A DNA stretch of 64,000 nt from Filimonas zeae (GTDB lineage: Bacteria > Bacteroidota > Bacteroidia > Chitinophagales > Chitinophagaceae), in the NCBI RefSeq assembly GCF_014641615.1, contig NZ_BMIB01000004.1:682001-746000 (forward strand), written 5' to 3'. This document shows, one piece after another, positions 33,968 to 41,715 of the stretch. Below the pieces are notes generated by a model. That model saw nothing but the letters and a program-made list of their open reading frames with translations. It did not search any database and was not told the origin of the DNA. A program made the position numbers and the translations under genes. The first letter of the stretch is position 1. Each line of letters starts with the position of its first letter.

Positions 33968-34951
33968 TTATTCGGCAATGAGATATGATTGAATCTGTTG
34001 AAAAACCTTTTCCCCAATTACTGGCTGTAGTGCTGCCAACGTAATAAAAGCCCCCTGCTTCCAGCGATGCGCAATAATGGTTTGCGCTATTTCTGTGTTC
34101 ATGCCCGGCAACTCCCGCAGCTGAAATTCAGTAGCGGTATTTACATTCAGGCGAGGCATAGTAGCAGGGTTTAACACCAGATAAGGCTTTATTGCCTGGA
34201 AAACGCTGTCTTTAACACCATACGTACGGCCCACCTGTGCAATCTGGCGAAAGCCACCCAGCTTAGTACGAAAAGCAATAATCCGGCCACCGAGTACATC
34301 GCCAATACCGGGGAAGCGTATCCAATCTTCTATGGTTGCAGTATTAATATCTATACGGGCAAGCTTCTTACCGGTATGCGGGCCGTTAGCAGAAGCAGGT
34401 GTGGCATAAGGGCTATTGCCTGACTGGGCGGAGCTGTACCCTCCGTTACCCTGTGTATAGTATGCATTACCTGCGGAAGCAGATGCAGCGTAAGCAACTG
34501 ACCTTCCCGACTGTTGGCCGCTCCCGTATTCAGGAATGCGGATATAGGGGATCAGTCTGTCCGCCTCTTCTGAATGCAGGCCGTATATCTTTCTCAGATC
34601 ATCCGGGCGGTAAAACCTGCCTCCTTTTTCGCGGTAATGTTGAATGGTGCGGGCTACTTTTTCAGAAAGGCCCAGTCTGCGCCAGCCGGCAGCATCCAAT
34701 GTATTGGGGTTAAAAGTAAAAAGGGATGCAGTGCCTGTTTCGCCTGCAGGCGTTTCCGCCAGTGATGCTGCCAGTATAATACTGTCAGAAGAGGTTTGCA
34801 ATACTACCGTATCCAGCACCGGAGGTAATGAGGAAGAAGAGAAAAGCCGGGGCAGCAGCCAGAACAATGCGGTAATAGTGAGTAATACAATTAACGCAAT
34901 CCGTTCTTTTTTGGAAAAACTGAGGTATTCTTTCCAGGTCTGTGTTTTCAT
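33968..34951 (-). CDS. Membrane-anchored triple helix-hairpin-helix (ComEA-like) protein
   Basis: A 327-residue protein with an N-terminal membrane anchor (about 19-37, after basic SKKER), a low-complexity Ser/Ala/Tyr linker near 150-195, and three helix-hairpin-helix units. Unit one is around 85-140 (LDAAGWRRLGLSEKVARTI). Unit two starts IDINTATIEDWIRFPGIGD (about 200-218) and unit three starts LNVNTATEFQLRELPGM. 'INTA..LPGIG' is the ComEA signature for non-specific DNA binding, and ComEA-type proteins pull DNA into the periplasm. The start at 34951 removes six codons of an upstream frame. It is next to an unrelated hydrolase gene; other competence genes are not here. Confidence 0.88.
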   Translation of the reverse strand: MKTQTWKEYLSFSKKERIALIVLLTITALFWLLPRLFSSSSLPPVLDTVVLQTSSDSIILAASLAETPAGETGTASLFTFNPNTLDAAGWRRLGLSEKVARTIQHYREKGGRFYRPDDLRKIYGLHSEEADRLIPYIRIPEYGSGQQSGRSVAYAASASAGNAYYTQGNGGYSSAQSGNSPYATPASANGPHTGKKLARIDINTATIEDWIRFPGIGDVLGGRIIAFRTKLGGFRQIAQVGRTYGVKDSVFQAIKPYLVLNPATMPRLNVNTATEFQLRELPGMNTEIAQTIIAHRWKQGAFITLAALQPVIGEKVFQQIQSYLIAE

Positions 34952-34996
34952 ATAGCTAAATATAAGCAATGTAACGCAGCCCTGGTAATAACATGG

Positions 34997-35770
34997 TTAT
35001 ACTTCTATTACCAGGCCGTCGTATGCCAGGCGTAAATGGGCAGGTAGTTGCTTTTCCACTGCTTCATGTTTGCCCAGCTGGTGGCTTATATGGGTAAAAT
35101 ACCCCTTAGGCACCTGCACTTCATTTACCAGTGCGGATGCTTCATCCAATGTAAAATGAGAAATATGGGGCTCGCTGCGGAGGGCGTTTACCACCATTAC
35201 TTTAGAACCTTTAATCTTTTCTTTTTCAGTATCATCTACCCGGTTAGCATCGGTTATGTAGGTAAAATCGCCTATACGGTAGCCATATACGGGCATTTTA
35301 TGGTGCCATACCAATATGGGTGTTACCGGAATGTCACCTATCTGAAAAGGGGTAAGATCTATTTCATGCACATTAACGTCAGGTATGCCGGGATATTTGT
35401 GTTCTTCAAAAACATAGGCAAACTCCCGCTTTAACTGCGCAATGGTCATGCTGTTGGCATATACGTCAATAGCTTTTGCCTGAAAGTAGTTGTAAGGGCG
35501 TATATCATCCAGCCCCGCCGTGTGGTCTTTATGCGGATGGGTATACAACAACGCGTCCAGCTTTTCATTATGAATGCGCAGCATCTGATACCGGAAATCG
35601 GGTGTGGTATCTACCACAAAAGAAGTGTTGGCACTTTCTACCAGAATGCTGCTCCGCAGCCTTTTATCTCTCGCATCGGCAGACGTACACACTTCGCAAT
35701 GGCAGCCTATCATAGGTACGCCACTGCTGGTGCCTGTTCCTAAAAAAGTAATTCGAAGCGGTAGAGACAT
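34997..35770 (-). CDS. PhnP-like metallo-beta-lactamase fold hydrolase
   Basis: A 257-residue MBL-fold enzyme. It begins ITFLGTGTSSGVPMIGCHCEVC, where the GCxCxVC cluster is the structural zinc site of PhnP-type phosphodiesterases. The catalytic motif is THPHKDHTAGLDD (about 77-89), with later ligands in WHHK and a C-terminal HISHQLGKH. PhnP cleaves phosphoribosyl 1,2-cyclic phosphate in phosphonate degradation, but no phn genes are near, so another cyclic phosphate substrate is likely. It lies 14 bases past the stop of a small conserved protein and is probably co-transcribed with it. Confidence 0.9.
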   Translation of the reverse strand: MSLPLRITFLGTGTSSGVPMIGCHCEVCTSADARDKRLRSSILVESANTSFVVDTTPDFRYQMLRIHNEKLDALLYTHPHKDHTAGLDDIRPYNYFQAKAIDVYANSMTIAQLKREFAYVFEEHKYPGIPDVNVHEIDLTPFQIGDIPVTPILVWHHKMPVYGYRIGDFTYITDANRVDDTEKEKIKGSKVMVVNALRSEPHISHFTLDEASALVNEVQVPKGYFTHISHQLGKHEAVEKQLPAHLRLAYDGLVIEV

Positions 35771-35784
35771 GTAGCTGGTTGTGT

Positions 35785-36162
35785 TTATTCCTTTTCTGAT
35801 GGTGTTTCTTCTTCCGGTGCTGCTGGGGCTTCATCCGGTGCGCCTGCATCCTCTGTATCTGCTTCCTCTGCATTGCCTGCTTCCGATTCGCTCAGTAATT
35901 CGGCTGCACGCTTTTTCAGCGTCTCATACAGTTTCTGAGACTCGTGGGTTAAGCGATCATATTCTATATCCAGCTGAGGAATAATCTCCATCAGGGTATT
36001 AATACGGCCTTCTACGTTTAAAAACTTATTCAGTACTACCACCCGCTTTTGCTGTAGTAAACACCAGCCGCTCTGGAAGGTGCCTCTTTCATAGCGTACC
36101 ACATAATCAGACTCGCCCAGTATACCTTGCAATTTGTCCAGGTTCGATTGTGTATACTTCAT
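35785..36162 (-). CDS. Conserved small Bacteroidota protein with acidic tail
   Basis: A 125-residue cytoplasmic protein with no signal or membrane helix. Residues 1-80 form a compact alpha/beta domain (ESDYVVRYERGTFQSGWC, KRVVVLNKFLNVEGRINTLMEI) of a kind I recall next to PhnP-like genes in this phylum but cannot name. From residue 90 the chain is Glu/Ala/Pro-rich and likely disordered. A perfect -7 element (TACTTTTG) ends 5 bases before the ATG, so the mRNA would be leaderless. The MBL hydrolase gene follows within 15 bases. Function unknown. Confidence 0.78.
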   Translation of the reverse strand: MKYTQSNLDKLQGILGESDYVVRYERGTFQSGWCLLQQKRVVVLNKFLNVEGRINTLMEIIPQLDIEYDRLTHESQKLYETLKKRAAELLSESEAGNAEEADTEDAGAPDEAPAAPEEETPSEKE

Positions 36163-36167
36163 ACGCT

Positions 36168-36175
36168 CAAAAGTA
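36168..36175 (-). promoter_or_regulatory. -7 promoter element with leaderless spacing
   Basis: TACTTTTG on the minus strand fits TAnnTTTG and ends 5 bases before the ATG at 36162, so the calculated transcription start falls at or within the start codon. Confidence 0.55.
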
Positions 36176-36195
36176 GAGAAAAATAAGAGTTTCTA

Positions 36196-37749
36196 TTATT
36201 TACTTACCATTTTAATAACCGGCACAATCATCTCTTCCAGGCTTACACCGCCGTGCTGAAACGTGTTTTTATAGTAATTGGCGTAGTGGTTATAGTTATT
36301 GGGGTAACACAAAAAGCCATCTTCACGGGCAAAAATATAAGAGGAGTTTACGTTGGGTACCGGCAACCCGCCCAGCTTAGGATCGCGGAAAGCCAGTACT
36401 TCTTTGGCTTCGTAATTCAGGTTACGGCCATGTTTGTAACGCAGGTTGGTTGTGGTTTGCTTATCGCCCACCACCTTATAAGGTGTTTTTACCCTAACGC
36501 TGCCATGGTCAGTAGCCAGCACCAGGTTTATCTTTTTACCGGCAATCTTTTTCAGCGCCTGGTTTAAAGGGCTATGTTCAAACCAGCTGCGGGTAATACT
36601 GCGGTAACTGGTTTCATCGCCAGCCAGCTCTTTCAGCACCTCCATTTCGGTACGGGCATGGCTCAGCATATCCATAAAGTTGTAAATAATAATATTCAGA
36701 TCGTTCTGTAGCAGGTTATGCACGTTGTTTACCAGTTGCTGCCCGTCTGCATGGTTTACCACTTTGGTATAACTGAATTTAACATCATCACGGCGCAGGC
36801 GTTTCAGCTGCCCCCTGAAAAACTCTTCCTCGTACATGTTCTTTCCGCCATCTTCATCGTCATTCTTCCACAAATCAGGAAAAGATTTTTCTATCTGTGC
36901 AGGCATCTGCCCGGCAAAAATGGCATTGCGGCTGTATTGGGTAGCGGTGGGTAAAATGCTGTAAAAGGTTTCTTCTTCCAGTATGCGGAAGTTTTCCATA
37001 AACAGTGGCTGAATGGCTTTCCACTGGTCAAACCGCAGGTTATCTATCAGTATAAAAAACACAGGTGTGCCTTTTTCCACATGTGGCAGTACCTTAAACT
37101 GAAACAGGTTATGGCTCATTACCGGCGCGTCGGCCGCAGGCTGTAGCCAGCTGAGATAGTTTTTGCTGATGAATTTAAAGAACTCTGTGTTGGCTTCCTG
37201 CTTCTGTGTCTGAAACACCTCCTGCATTTCGGGGCTGTCGCTTTTATCCATCTCCAGCTCCCAGTATACCAGCTTGCGGTAAATATCCATCCATTCGTTA
37301 TAACCGGGATCGCTGTTCAGCGCCATAAACAGGTTGCGGAACTGCTGCTGGTAGGCGGTAGTGGTTTTTTCAGCCACCAGGCGTTTGTTATCCATTACCT
37401 TTTTCAAACTCAGCAATACCTGGTTGGGGTTTACCGGTTTAATCAGGTAATCGGTAATCTGGCTGCCAATGGCCTCATCCATCAGGTTCTCCGTTTCATT
37501 TTTGGTAATCAGTATTACCGGCACCTGCTGATTTATCTCTTTAATGCGTGATAAGGTTTCCAGCCCTGTAATGCCTGGCATGCTTTCATCCAGCAATACC
37601 ACATCTACCGGGTTATCCCTTACAAAGTCTATGGCCTCAAATCCATTGGTTAATGTTTGTACGGTGTAGCCTTTGTTTTCCAGAAATATCTTTTGCGATT
37701 GCAGGCTTTCGATCTCATCATCAACCCAGAGAATAAATCCAAGTGCCAT
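36196..37749 (-). CDS. porX: PorX-type response regulator with PglZ domain (T9SS regulation)
   Basis: A 517-residue protein with an N-terminal receiver domain (acidic pair D10-D11, phospho-acceptor D54 in VLLDESMPG, K83) and, from about 200, a PglZ/alkaline-phosphatase-like domain. The latter shows DNLRFDQW (near 238), an ATQYSRNAIFAG segment, and ATDHGS near 434 among its likely metal ligands. This exact fusion is PorX, known from Porphyromonas gingivalis, where it is phosphorylated downstream of PorY and controls type IX secretion genes; its PglZ domain cleaves oligonucleotides. porY is not in the window. Divergent from the HD-domain gene across about 50 bases. The T9SS cluster at 52-64 kb is a plausible target. 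Confidence 0.92.
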   Translation of the reverse strand: MALGFILWVDDEIESLQSQKIFLENKGYTVQTLTNGFEAIDFVRDNPVDVVLLDESMPGITGLETLSRIKEINQQVPVILITKNETENLMDEAIGSQITDYLIKPVNPNQVLLSLKKVMDNKRLVAEKTTTAYQQQFRNLFMALNSDPGYNEWMDIYRKLVYWELEMDKSDSPEMQEVFQTQKQEANTEFFKFISKNYLSWLQPAADAPVMSHNLFQFKVLPHVEKGTPVFFILIDNLRFDQWKAIQPLFMENFRILEEETFYSILPTATQYSRNAIFAGQMPAQIEKSFPDLWKNDDEDGGKNMYEEEFFRGQLKRLRRDDVKFSYTKVVNHADGQQLVNNVHNLLQNDLNIIIYNFMDMLSHARTEMEVLKELAGDETSYRSITRSWFEHSPLNQALKKIAGKKINLVLATDHGSVRVKTPYKVVGDKQTTTNLRYKHGRNLNYEAKEVLAFRDPKLGGLPVPNVNSSYIFAREDGFLCYPNNYNHYANYYKNTFQHGGVSLEEMIVPVIKMVSK

Positions 37750-37801
37750 ATGCAGGTCATTTAATGTTTATATTGCGGAGCGTCAACAAAGTACCAAAAA
37801 C

Positions 37802-39019
37802 ATGCCATCTACCAAGCGCAAAATCATTAATGACCCGGTTTATGGTTTTATTACCATCAACCACCCGCTGATATTTGATATTATTGCTCACCCTTACTAT
37901 CAGCGTTTGCGCCGCATTCACCAGATGGCTATGGCGCACCTGGTATATCCGGGTGCTGTACATACCCGTTTGCACCACTCACTAGGTGCCTACCACCTTA
38001 TGTGCCAGGCAGTAACAGAGCTGAGAAGCAAAGGGGCTGATATTTCTGATGAGGAAGATGTGGCGGTAAAAGCCGCTATTCTGCTGCACGATATCGGGCA
38101 TGGCCCCTTTTCGCACGCACTGGAAAACCGGCTGGCGCCCGGCATTCATCACGAAGTGCTGAGCCTGGGCATTATGCACGAGTTGAACCGTTGCCTGGAT
38201 GGCCGCTTAACACTGGCTATAGATATTTTTACCAATAAATACCACAAGCTCTTTCTGCACCAGCTCATCAGCAGCCAGCTGGATATGGACCGGATGGACT
38301 ACCTTACCCGCGACAGCTTTTTTACCGGTGTAAGTGAGGGCGTTATCGGATACGACCGTATTCTGAAAATGCTGCTGGTACACAATAATGAACTGATGGT
38401 GGAAGAGAAAGGCATTTACAGCGTAGAAAAGTTTCTGATAGCCCGCCGCCAGATGTACTGGCAGGTGTATCTGCACAAAACGGTACTTTCGGCCGAAAAA
38501 ATGCTGAAAAAGATTATTGAGCGCGCCAGAGACATCTACAGCACAGAAGATGCCTGTATACGCACGTATTCTGCCCTGGACTATTTTTTAAGCGGGGAGT
38601 TTGACGGTACCATCAACGCCCATTCCATGGAAGCGTTCTGTAGCATGGACGATGCGGATGTTACATTTGCCATTAAAAGATGGAGTAAACACCCGGATAT
38701 TGCACTTAGTACGCTCTGTACCAGCCTGTTAAACCGTAAATTATTGAGATGCGTGATTCAGGGGGAACCTTTTGACGAAACAATTTTAACAAAACACAGG
38801 CAGGAAGTGGCTGCAAAATTGGAAATATCGGAAAACGATGCTTCCTATCTGGTTTTTGCCGGTGAAGCGGTAAATACCACCTATAATCCAGGGACAGAAG
38901 ACATCAATATCTATTTTAAATCAGGCGCTGTAAAGAATATTTCGCAGGTTGATAACCCACTCATCCATCAAACTCTTTCTACGCCTGTTAAAAAATTCTA
39001 TTTTTGCACCCTTGCTTAA
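37802..39019 (+). CDS. HD-domain phosphohydrolase (dGTPase/SAMHD1-like)
   Basis: A 405-residue protein with the HD superfamily metal motif: H in RLHHSLGAYH, then AILLHDIGHGPFSHALE (HD pair and downstream His), and DMDRMDYLTRDSFFTG with the final Asp. The order and spacing match SAMHD1/dGTPase-like proteins, which hydrolyse dNTPs to nucleosides and triphosphate, and not the HD-GYP or Cas3 groups. The ATG at 37802 is used; the open frame before it runs antisense into porX. Substrate unknown. Its last 20 bases contain the first candidate promoter of lpxD. Confidence 0.9.
   Translation: MPSTKRKIINDPVYGFITINHPLIFDIIAHPYYQRLRRIHQMAMAHLVYPGAVHTRLHHSLGAYHLMCQAVTELRSKGADISDEEDVAVKAAILLHDIGHGPFSHALENRLAPGIHHEVLSLGIMHELNRCLDGRLTLAIDIFTNKYHKLFLHQLISSQLDMDRMDYLTRDSFFTGVSEGVIGYDRILKMLLVHNNELMVEEKGIYSVEKFLIARRQMYWQVYLHKTVLSAEKMLKKIIERARDIYSTEDACIRTYSALDYFLSGEFDGTINAHSMEAFCSMDDADVTFAIKRWSKHPDIALSTLCTSLLNRKLLRCVIQGEPFDETILTKHRQEVAAKLEISENDASYLVFAGEAVNTTYNPGTEDINIYFKSGAVKNISQVDNPLIHQTLSTPVKKFYFCTLA
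38999..39006 (+). promoter_or_regulatory. Candidate lpxD promoter, -7 element
   Basis: TATTTTTG fits TAnnTTTG and lies in the last codons of the HD gene, giving a leader of about 105 bases before lpxD. No closer perfect match was found. Confidence 0.45.
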
Positions 39020-39118
39020 CTTAAATATATCAATAAGTTAAGAAAAGACCCGTTTCATTAAACAATCCGTTTGCACAAACAAGGAGTAGCAACCGGTTTG
39101 TGTATTAAAAGAGAAATT

Positions 39119-40174
39119 ATGCAGTTCAGCGCAGCGCAAATAGCCATGCTTATTGATGGCCATGTGGAGGGTAACGGAGACGCTACCGTTAATTCGTTTG
39201 GGAAAATTGAAGAGGCTAAAGCCGGGCAACTGGCATTTCTGGCCAATCCAAAATATGAAGATTTTCTGTACACCACTTCCGCATCCATCATTATTATTAA
39301 TGAAACGCAGGAATTAAAACAGCCTGTGCAGGCTACGCTTGTAAAAGTAAAAGACGCGTATACTGCGTTTGCAACACTGCTGCACAAATATCAGGAATTT
39401 ATGACCCAGCAGCTGGCAGGCATACAGCAACCCAGCTACATAGCCCCTTCTGCCGAGGTGGGCGAAAACGTTTTCATTGCTGCATTTGCCTATGTGGGCG
39501 ATAATGTGAAGGTGGGTAACAACGTAAAAATATTCCCGCACGTATACCTGGGCAGCAATGTTACCGTGGGTGATGGCACCATTCTGCACCCTGGCGTTAA
39601 AATATATCAGGAGTGCAAGGTGGGTAAAAACGTAATTATACATGCCGGCAGCATTATAGGCAGCGATGGCTTTGGCTTTGCGCCACAGGCCGATGGTACT
39701 TATAAAAAAGTACCGCAGATAGGCAATGTTATTATAGAAGACAACGTGGAAATAGGCTCAAACGCTACTATTGACCGTGCTACCATTGGTTCTACCCTTA
39801 TTAAAAACGGTGCTAAGCTGGATAACCTTATTCAGATTGCGCATAACGTAGAAATAGGCAGCAACACCGTTATTGCCGCACAGGCGGGTGTAAGTGGCAG
39901 TACCAAAATAGGTAACAATGTAATGATTGGCGGCCAGGCAGGTATTGTAGGCCACCTGCAGATTGCCGATAATTCTAAAATCAACGCCCAGAGTGGTGTA
40001 ACCAAATCTATTAAAACCAACAGCAGCCGCTCCGTTACCGGTACGCCTGCGCACGACTATACCAGCGCCCTGCGCAGCCAGGCACTGAGCCGTAACTTAC
40101 CCGATATGGAAAAGCGGATTGCCGAGCTGGAAAAAATGATTCAGCAACTGGTGGACGAGCGGGAAAATGCATAA
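39119..40174 (+). CDS. lpxD: UDP-3-O-acylglucosamine N-acyltransferase
   Basis: A 351-residue enzyme of lipid A synthesis that adds the N-linked hydroxyacyl chain to UDP-3-O-acylglucosamine. An N-terminal uridine-binding domain (about 1-100; GQLAFLANPKYE) is followed by a left-handed beta-helix of hexapeptide repeats (about 105-310; VGDNVKVGNNVKIFPHVYLG), with the catalytic region IHAGSIIGSDGFGFAP (His near 180) and the C-terminal coil RIAELEKMIQQLV. The ATG at 39119 fits the family start; 16 upstream codons of the frame are ignored. lpxC-fabZ follows on the same strand with its own promoter. lpxA, often in the same block, is not in the window. Confidence 0.97.
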   Translation: MQFSAAQIAMLIDGHVEGNGDATVNSFGKIEEAKAGQLAFLANPKYEDFLYTTSASIIIINETQELKQPVQATLVKVKDAYTAFATLLHKYQEFMTQQLAGIQQPSYIAPSAEVGENVFIAAFAYVGDNVKVGNNVKIFPHVYLGSNVTVGDGTILHPGVKIYQECKVGKNVIIHAGSIIGSDGFGFAPQADGTYKKVPQIGNVIIEDNVEIGSNATIDRATIGSTLIKNGAKLDNLIQIAHNVEIGSNTVIAAQAGVSGSTKIGNNVMIGGQAGIVGHLQIADNSKINAQSGVTKSIKTNSSRSVTGTPAHDYTSALRSQALSRNLPDMEKRIAELEKMIQQLVDERENA

Positions 40175-40200
40175 AAACCACCCATAAAACCTGTAACCCC

Positions 40201-40208
40201 TATTTTTG
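40201..40208 (+). promoter_or_regulatory. lpxC-fabZ promoter, -7 element
   Basis: TATTTTTG fits TAnnTTTG. It predicts a start near 40215 and a 27-base leader, and argues against an open-frame TTG at 40206 being the start codon. Confidence 0.55.
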
Positions 40209-40241
40209 CGGCCTTTAAGGCTCTATAATTTATCTATATTC

Positions 40242-41651
40242 ATGGACGTAAATTTCAATCCAGACAAGCAGCATACGCTGAAAGCTCCTGTAAGTATAAG
40301 CGGAACCGGCTTACATACCGGTTGCGTAGTTGATATGACGCTGACGCCGGCACATCCTGGTTTTGGTATACAGTTTCAGCGGATTGACCTGCCTAACCAA
40401 CCTATTATTAAAGCGGATTGCGATCTGGTTACCGATACCAGCCGTGGCACTACCTTACAGGTAGGCGAAGCGCGTGTAAGTACCGTTGAACATATTCTGG
40501 CTGCACTGATAGGTACGGGTGTAGACAACGTGCTGATTGAACTGAACGGCCCTGAAATTCCTATTATGGATGGCAGCTCGCAGCCTTTTGTAGAGCTGAT
40601 TGAAGAAACAGGTGTGCTGGAGCAGGAAGCTACCAAAGTATGGTACAGCATTGACGAAAACATTTACCATTACGATGAAGCCAAGCGTGTGGAAATGGTG
40701 GCTATGCCTGCGGTAGATTATCAGATTACCACCCTTATTGATTTTAACAGCCCTGTACTGGGTACCCAATATGCGCAACTGAAAAGCATGCGCAACTTTA
40801 TACAGGATATTGCCCCCTGCCGCACCTTCAGCTTTTTACACGAACTGGAAATGCTGCTGGATCATAACCTGATTAAAGGTGGCGACATTAACAATGCCAT
40901 TGTAATTGTTGACAAGCCTGTTACCGAGCAGGAAATGGCCAGACTGGCTAAAGCCTTTAACCGCGATAAAATTGAGGTAAAAACAGAAGGTTATCTGAAT
41001 AACCTGGAACTGCGTTTCCCTAACGAACCGGCACGCCACAAACTGCTGGATGTAGTGGGCGATCTGGCACTGATTGGTTATCCAATTAAAGGCCGCATTA
41101 TAGCCAACAGACCTGGCCACAGTTCTAACGTAGAGTTTGCGAAGAAGATTAAGCAATACATCAAAAAGAACAAGCACGTAAAAGATGTGCCTGTTTACGA
41201 TGCTTCACAACCTCCGGTATATACACTGGAGCATATTGAAAAAACATTACCACACCGCTTTCCTTTTCTGCTGGTTGATAAGATTATTGAGTTAACCGAT
41301 AAGCAGATTGTAGGCGTAAAGAATGTAACCTTTAACGAGTGGTTTTTTCAGGGTCACTTTCCCGGCAACCCGGTAATGCCAGGCGTATTACAGATTGAAG
41401 CGCTGGCGCAAACCGGCGGTTTACTGTGTATTAACGCTATGCCAGAAGGCAAATACAATACGTATTTTCTGAAAATAGACAACTGTAAGTTTAAGCAGAT
41501 GGTAAAGCCAGGCGATACTATGTTGCTTAAAATGGAGTTGACTGCTCCTATACGCCGCGGCATCTGCGAAATGCACGGTACGGTGTATGTAGGTGGTAAA
41601 GTAGCTACAGAAGCTGATCTGGTAGCGCAGCTGGTAAAAAGAACCGATTAA
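40242..41651 (+). CDS. lpxC-fabZ: Bifunctional LpxC-FabZ: deacetylase fused to 3-hydroxyacyl-ACP dehydratase
   Basis: A 469-residue fusion. Residues 1-310 are LpxC, the zinc deacetylase that commits UDP-acyl-GlcNAc to lipid A: GTGLHTG, zinc ligand H84 in STVEHILAAL, the HKLLDVVGDLAL motif with the other zinc ligands, and GHSSNVEFAK with the catalytic His. Residues from about 318 are FabZ, the dehydratase of fatty-acid elongation: PHRFPFLLVDKI with catalytic His region, then GHFPGNPVMPGVLQIEALAQ. The fusion is typical of Bacteroidota and puts both users of 3-hydroxyacyl-ACP in one chain. A strong terminator follows. Confidence 0.97.
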   Translation: MDVNFNPDKQHTLKAPVSISGTGLHTGCVVDMTLTPAHPGFGIQFQRIDLPNQPIIKADCDLVTDTSRGTTLQVGEARVSTVEHILAALIGTGVDNVLIELNGPEIPIMDGSSQPFVELIEETGVLEQEATKVWYSIDENIYHYDEAKRVEMVAMPAVDYQITTLIDFNSPVLGTQYAQLKSMRNFIQDIAPCRTFSFLHELEMLLDHNLIKGGDINNAIVIVDKPVTEQEMARLAKAFNRDKIEVKTEGYLNNLELRFPNEPARHKLLDVVGDLALIGYPIKGRIIANRPGHSSNVEFAKKIKQYIKKNKHVKDVPVYDASQPPVYTLEHIEKTLPHRFPFLLVDKIIELTDKQIVGVKNVTFNEWFFQGHFPGNPVMPGVLQIEALAQTGGLLCINAMPEGKYNTYFLKIDNCKFKQMVKPGDTMLLKMELTAPIRRGICEMHGTVYVGGKVATEADLVAQLVKRTD

Positions 41652-41673
41652 TTACTACAGGTAAGCATAATAC

Positions 41674-41703
41674 AGGCCCGGCATTGCATGCCGGGCCTTT
41701 TTG
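41674..41703 (+). terminator. lpxC-fabZ terminator
   Basis: AGGCCCGGCAT (41674-41684) and ATGCCGGGCCT (41688-41698) are perfect 11-bp arms with a 3-base loop, followed by TTTTT: a textbook intrinsic terminator. Confidence 0.95.
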
Positions 41704-41715
41704 TTATATTTATCT

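Noticed and set aside
34997..35770. PhnP-like hydrolase as part of a phosphonate (C-P lyase) operon
   Set aside because: No phnG-L or other phosphonate genes nearby; only a generic MBL hydrolase can be claimed.
36196..37749. PglZ domain as a sign of a BREX phage-defence system
   Set aside because: The PglZ domain is fused to a response-regulator receiver (PorX architecture), and there is no BrxC, PglX, BrxL or BrxA gene nearby.
37802..39019. HD-domain protein as a Cas3-like or defence dNTPase
   Set aside because: No helicase domain and no defence genes next to it; the layout is that of the ordinary dGTPase/SAMHD1-like family, although a dNTPase defence role cannot be excluded.
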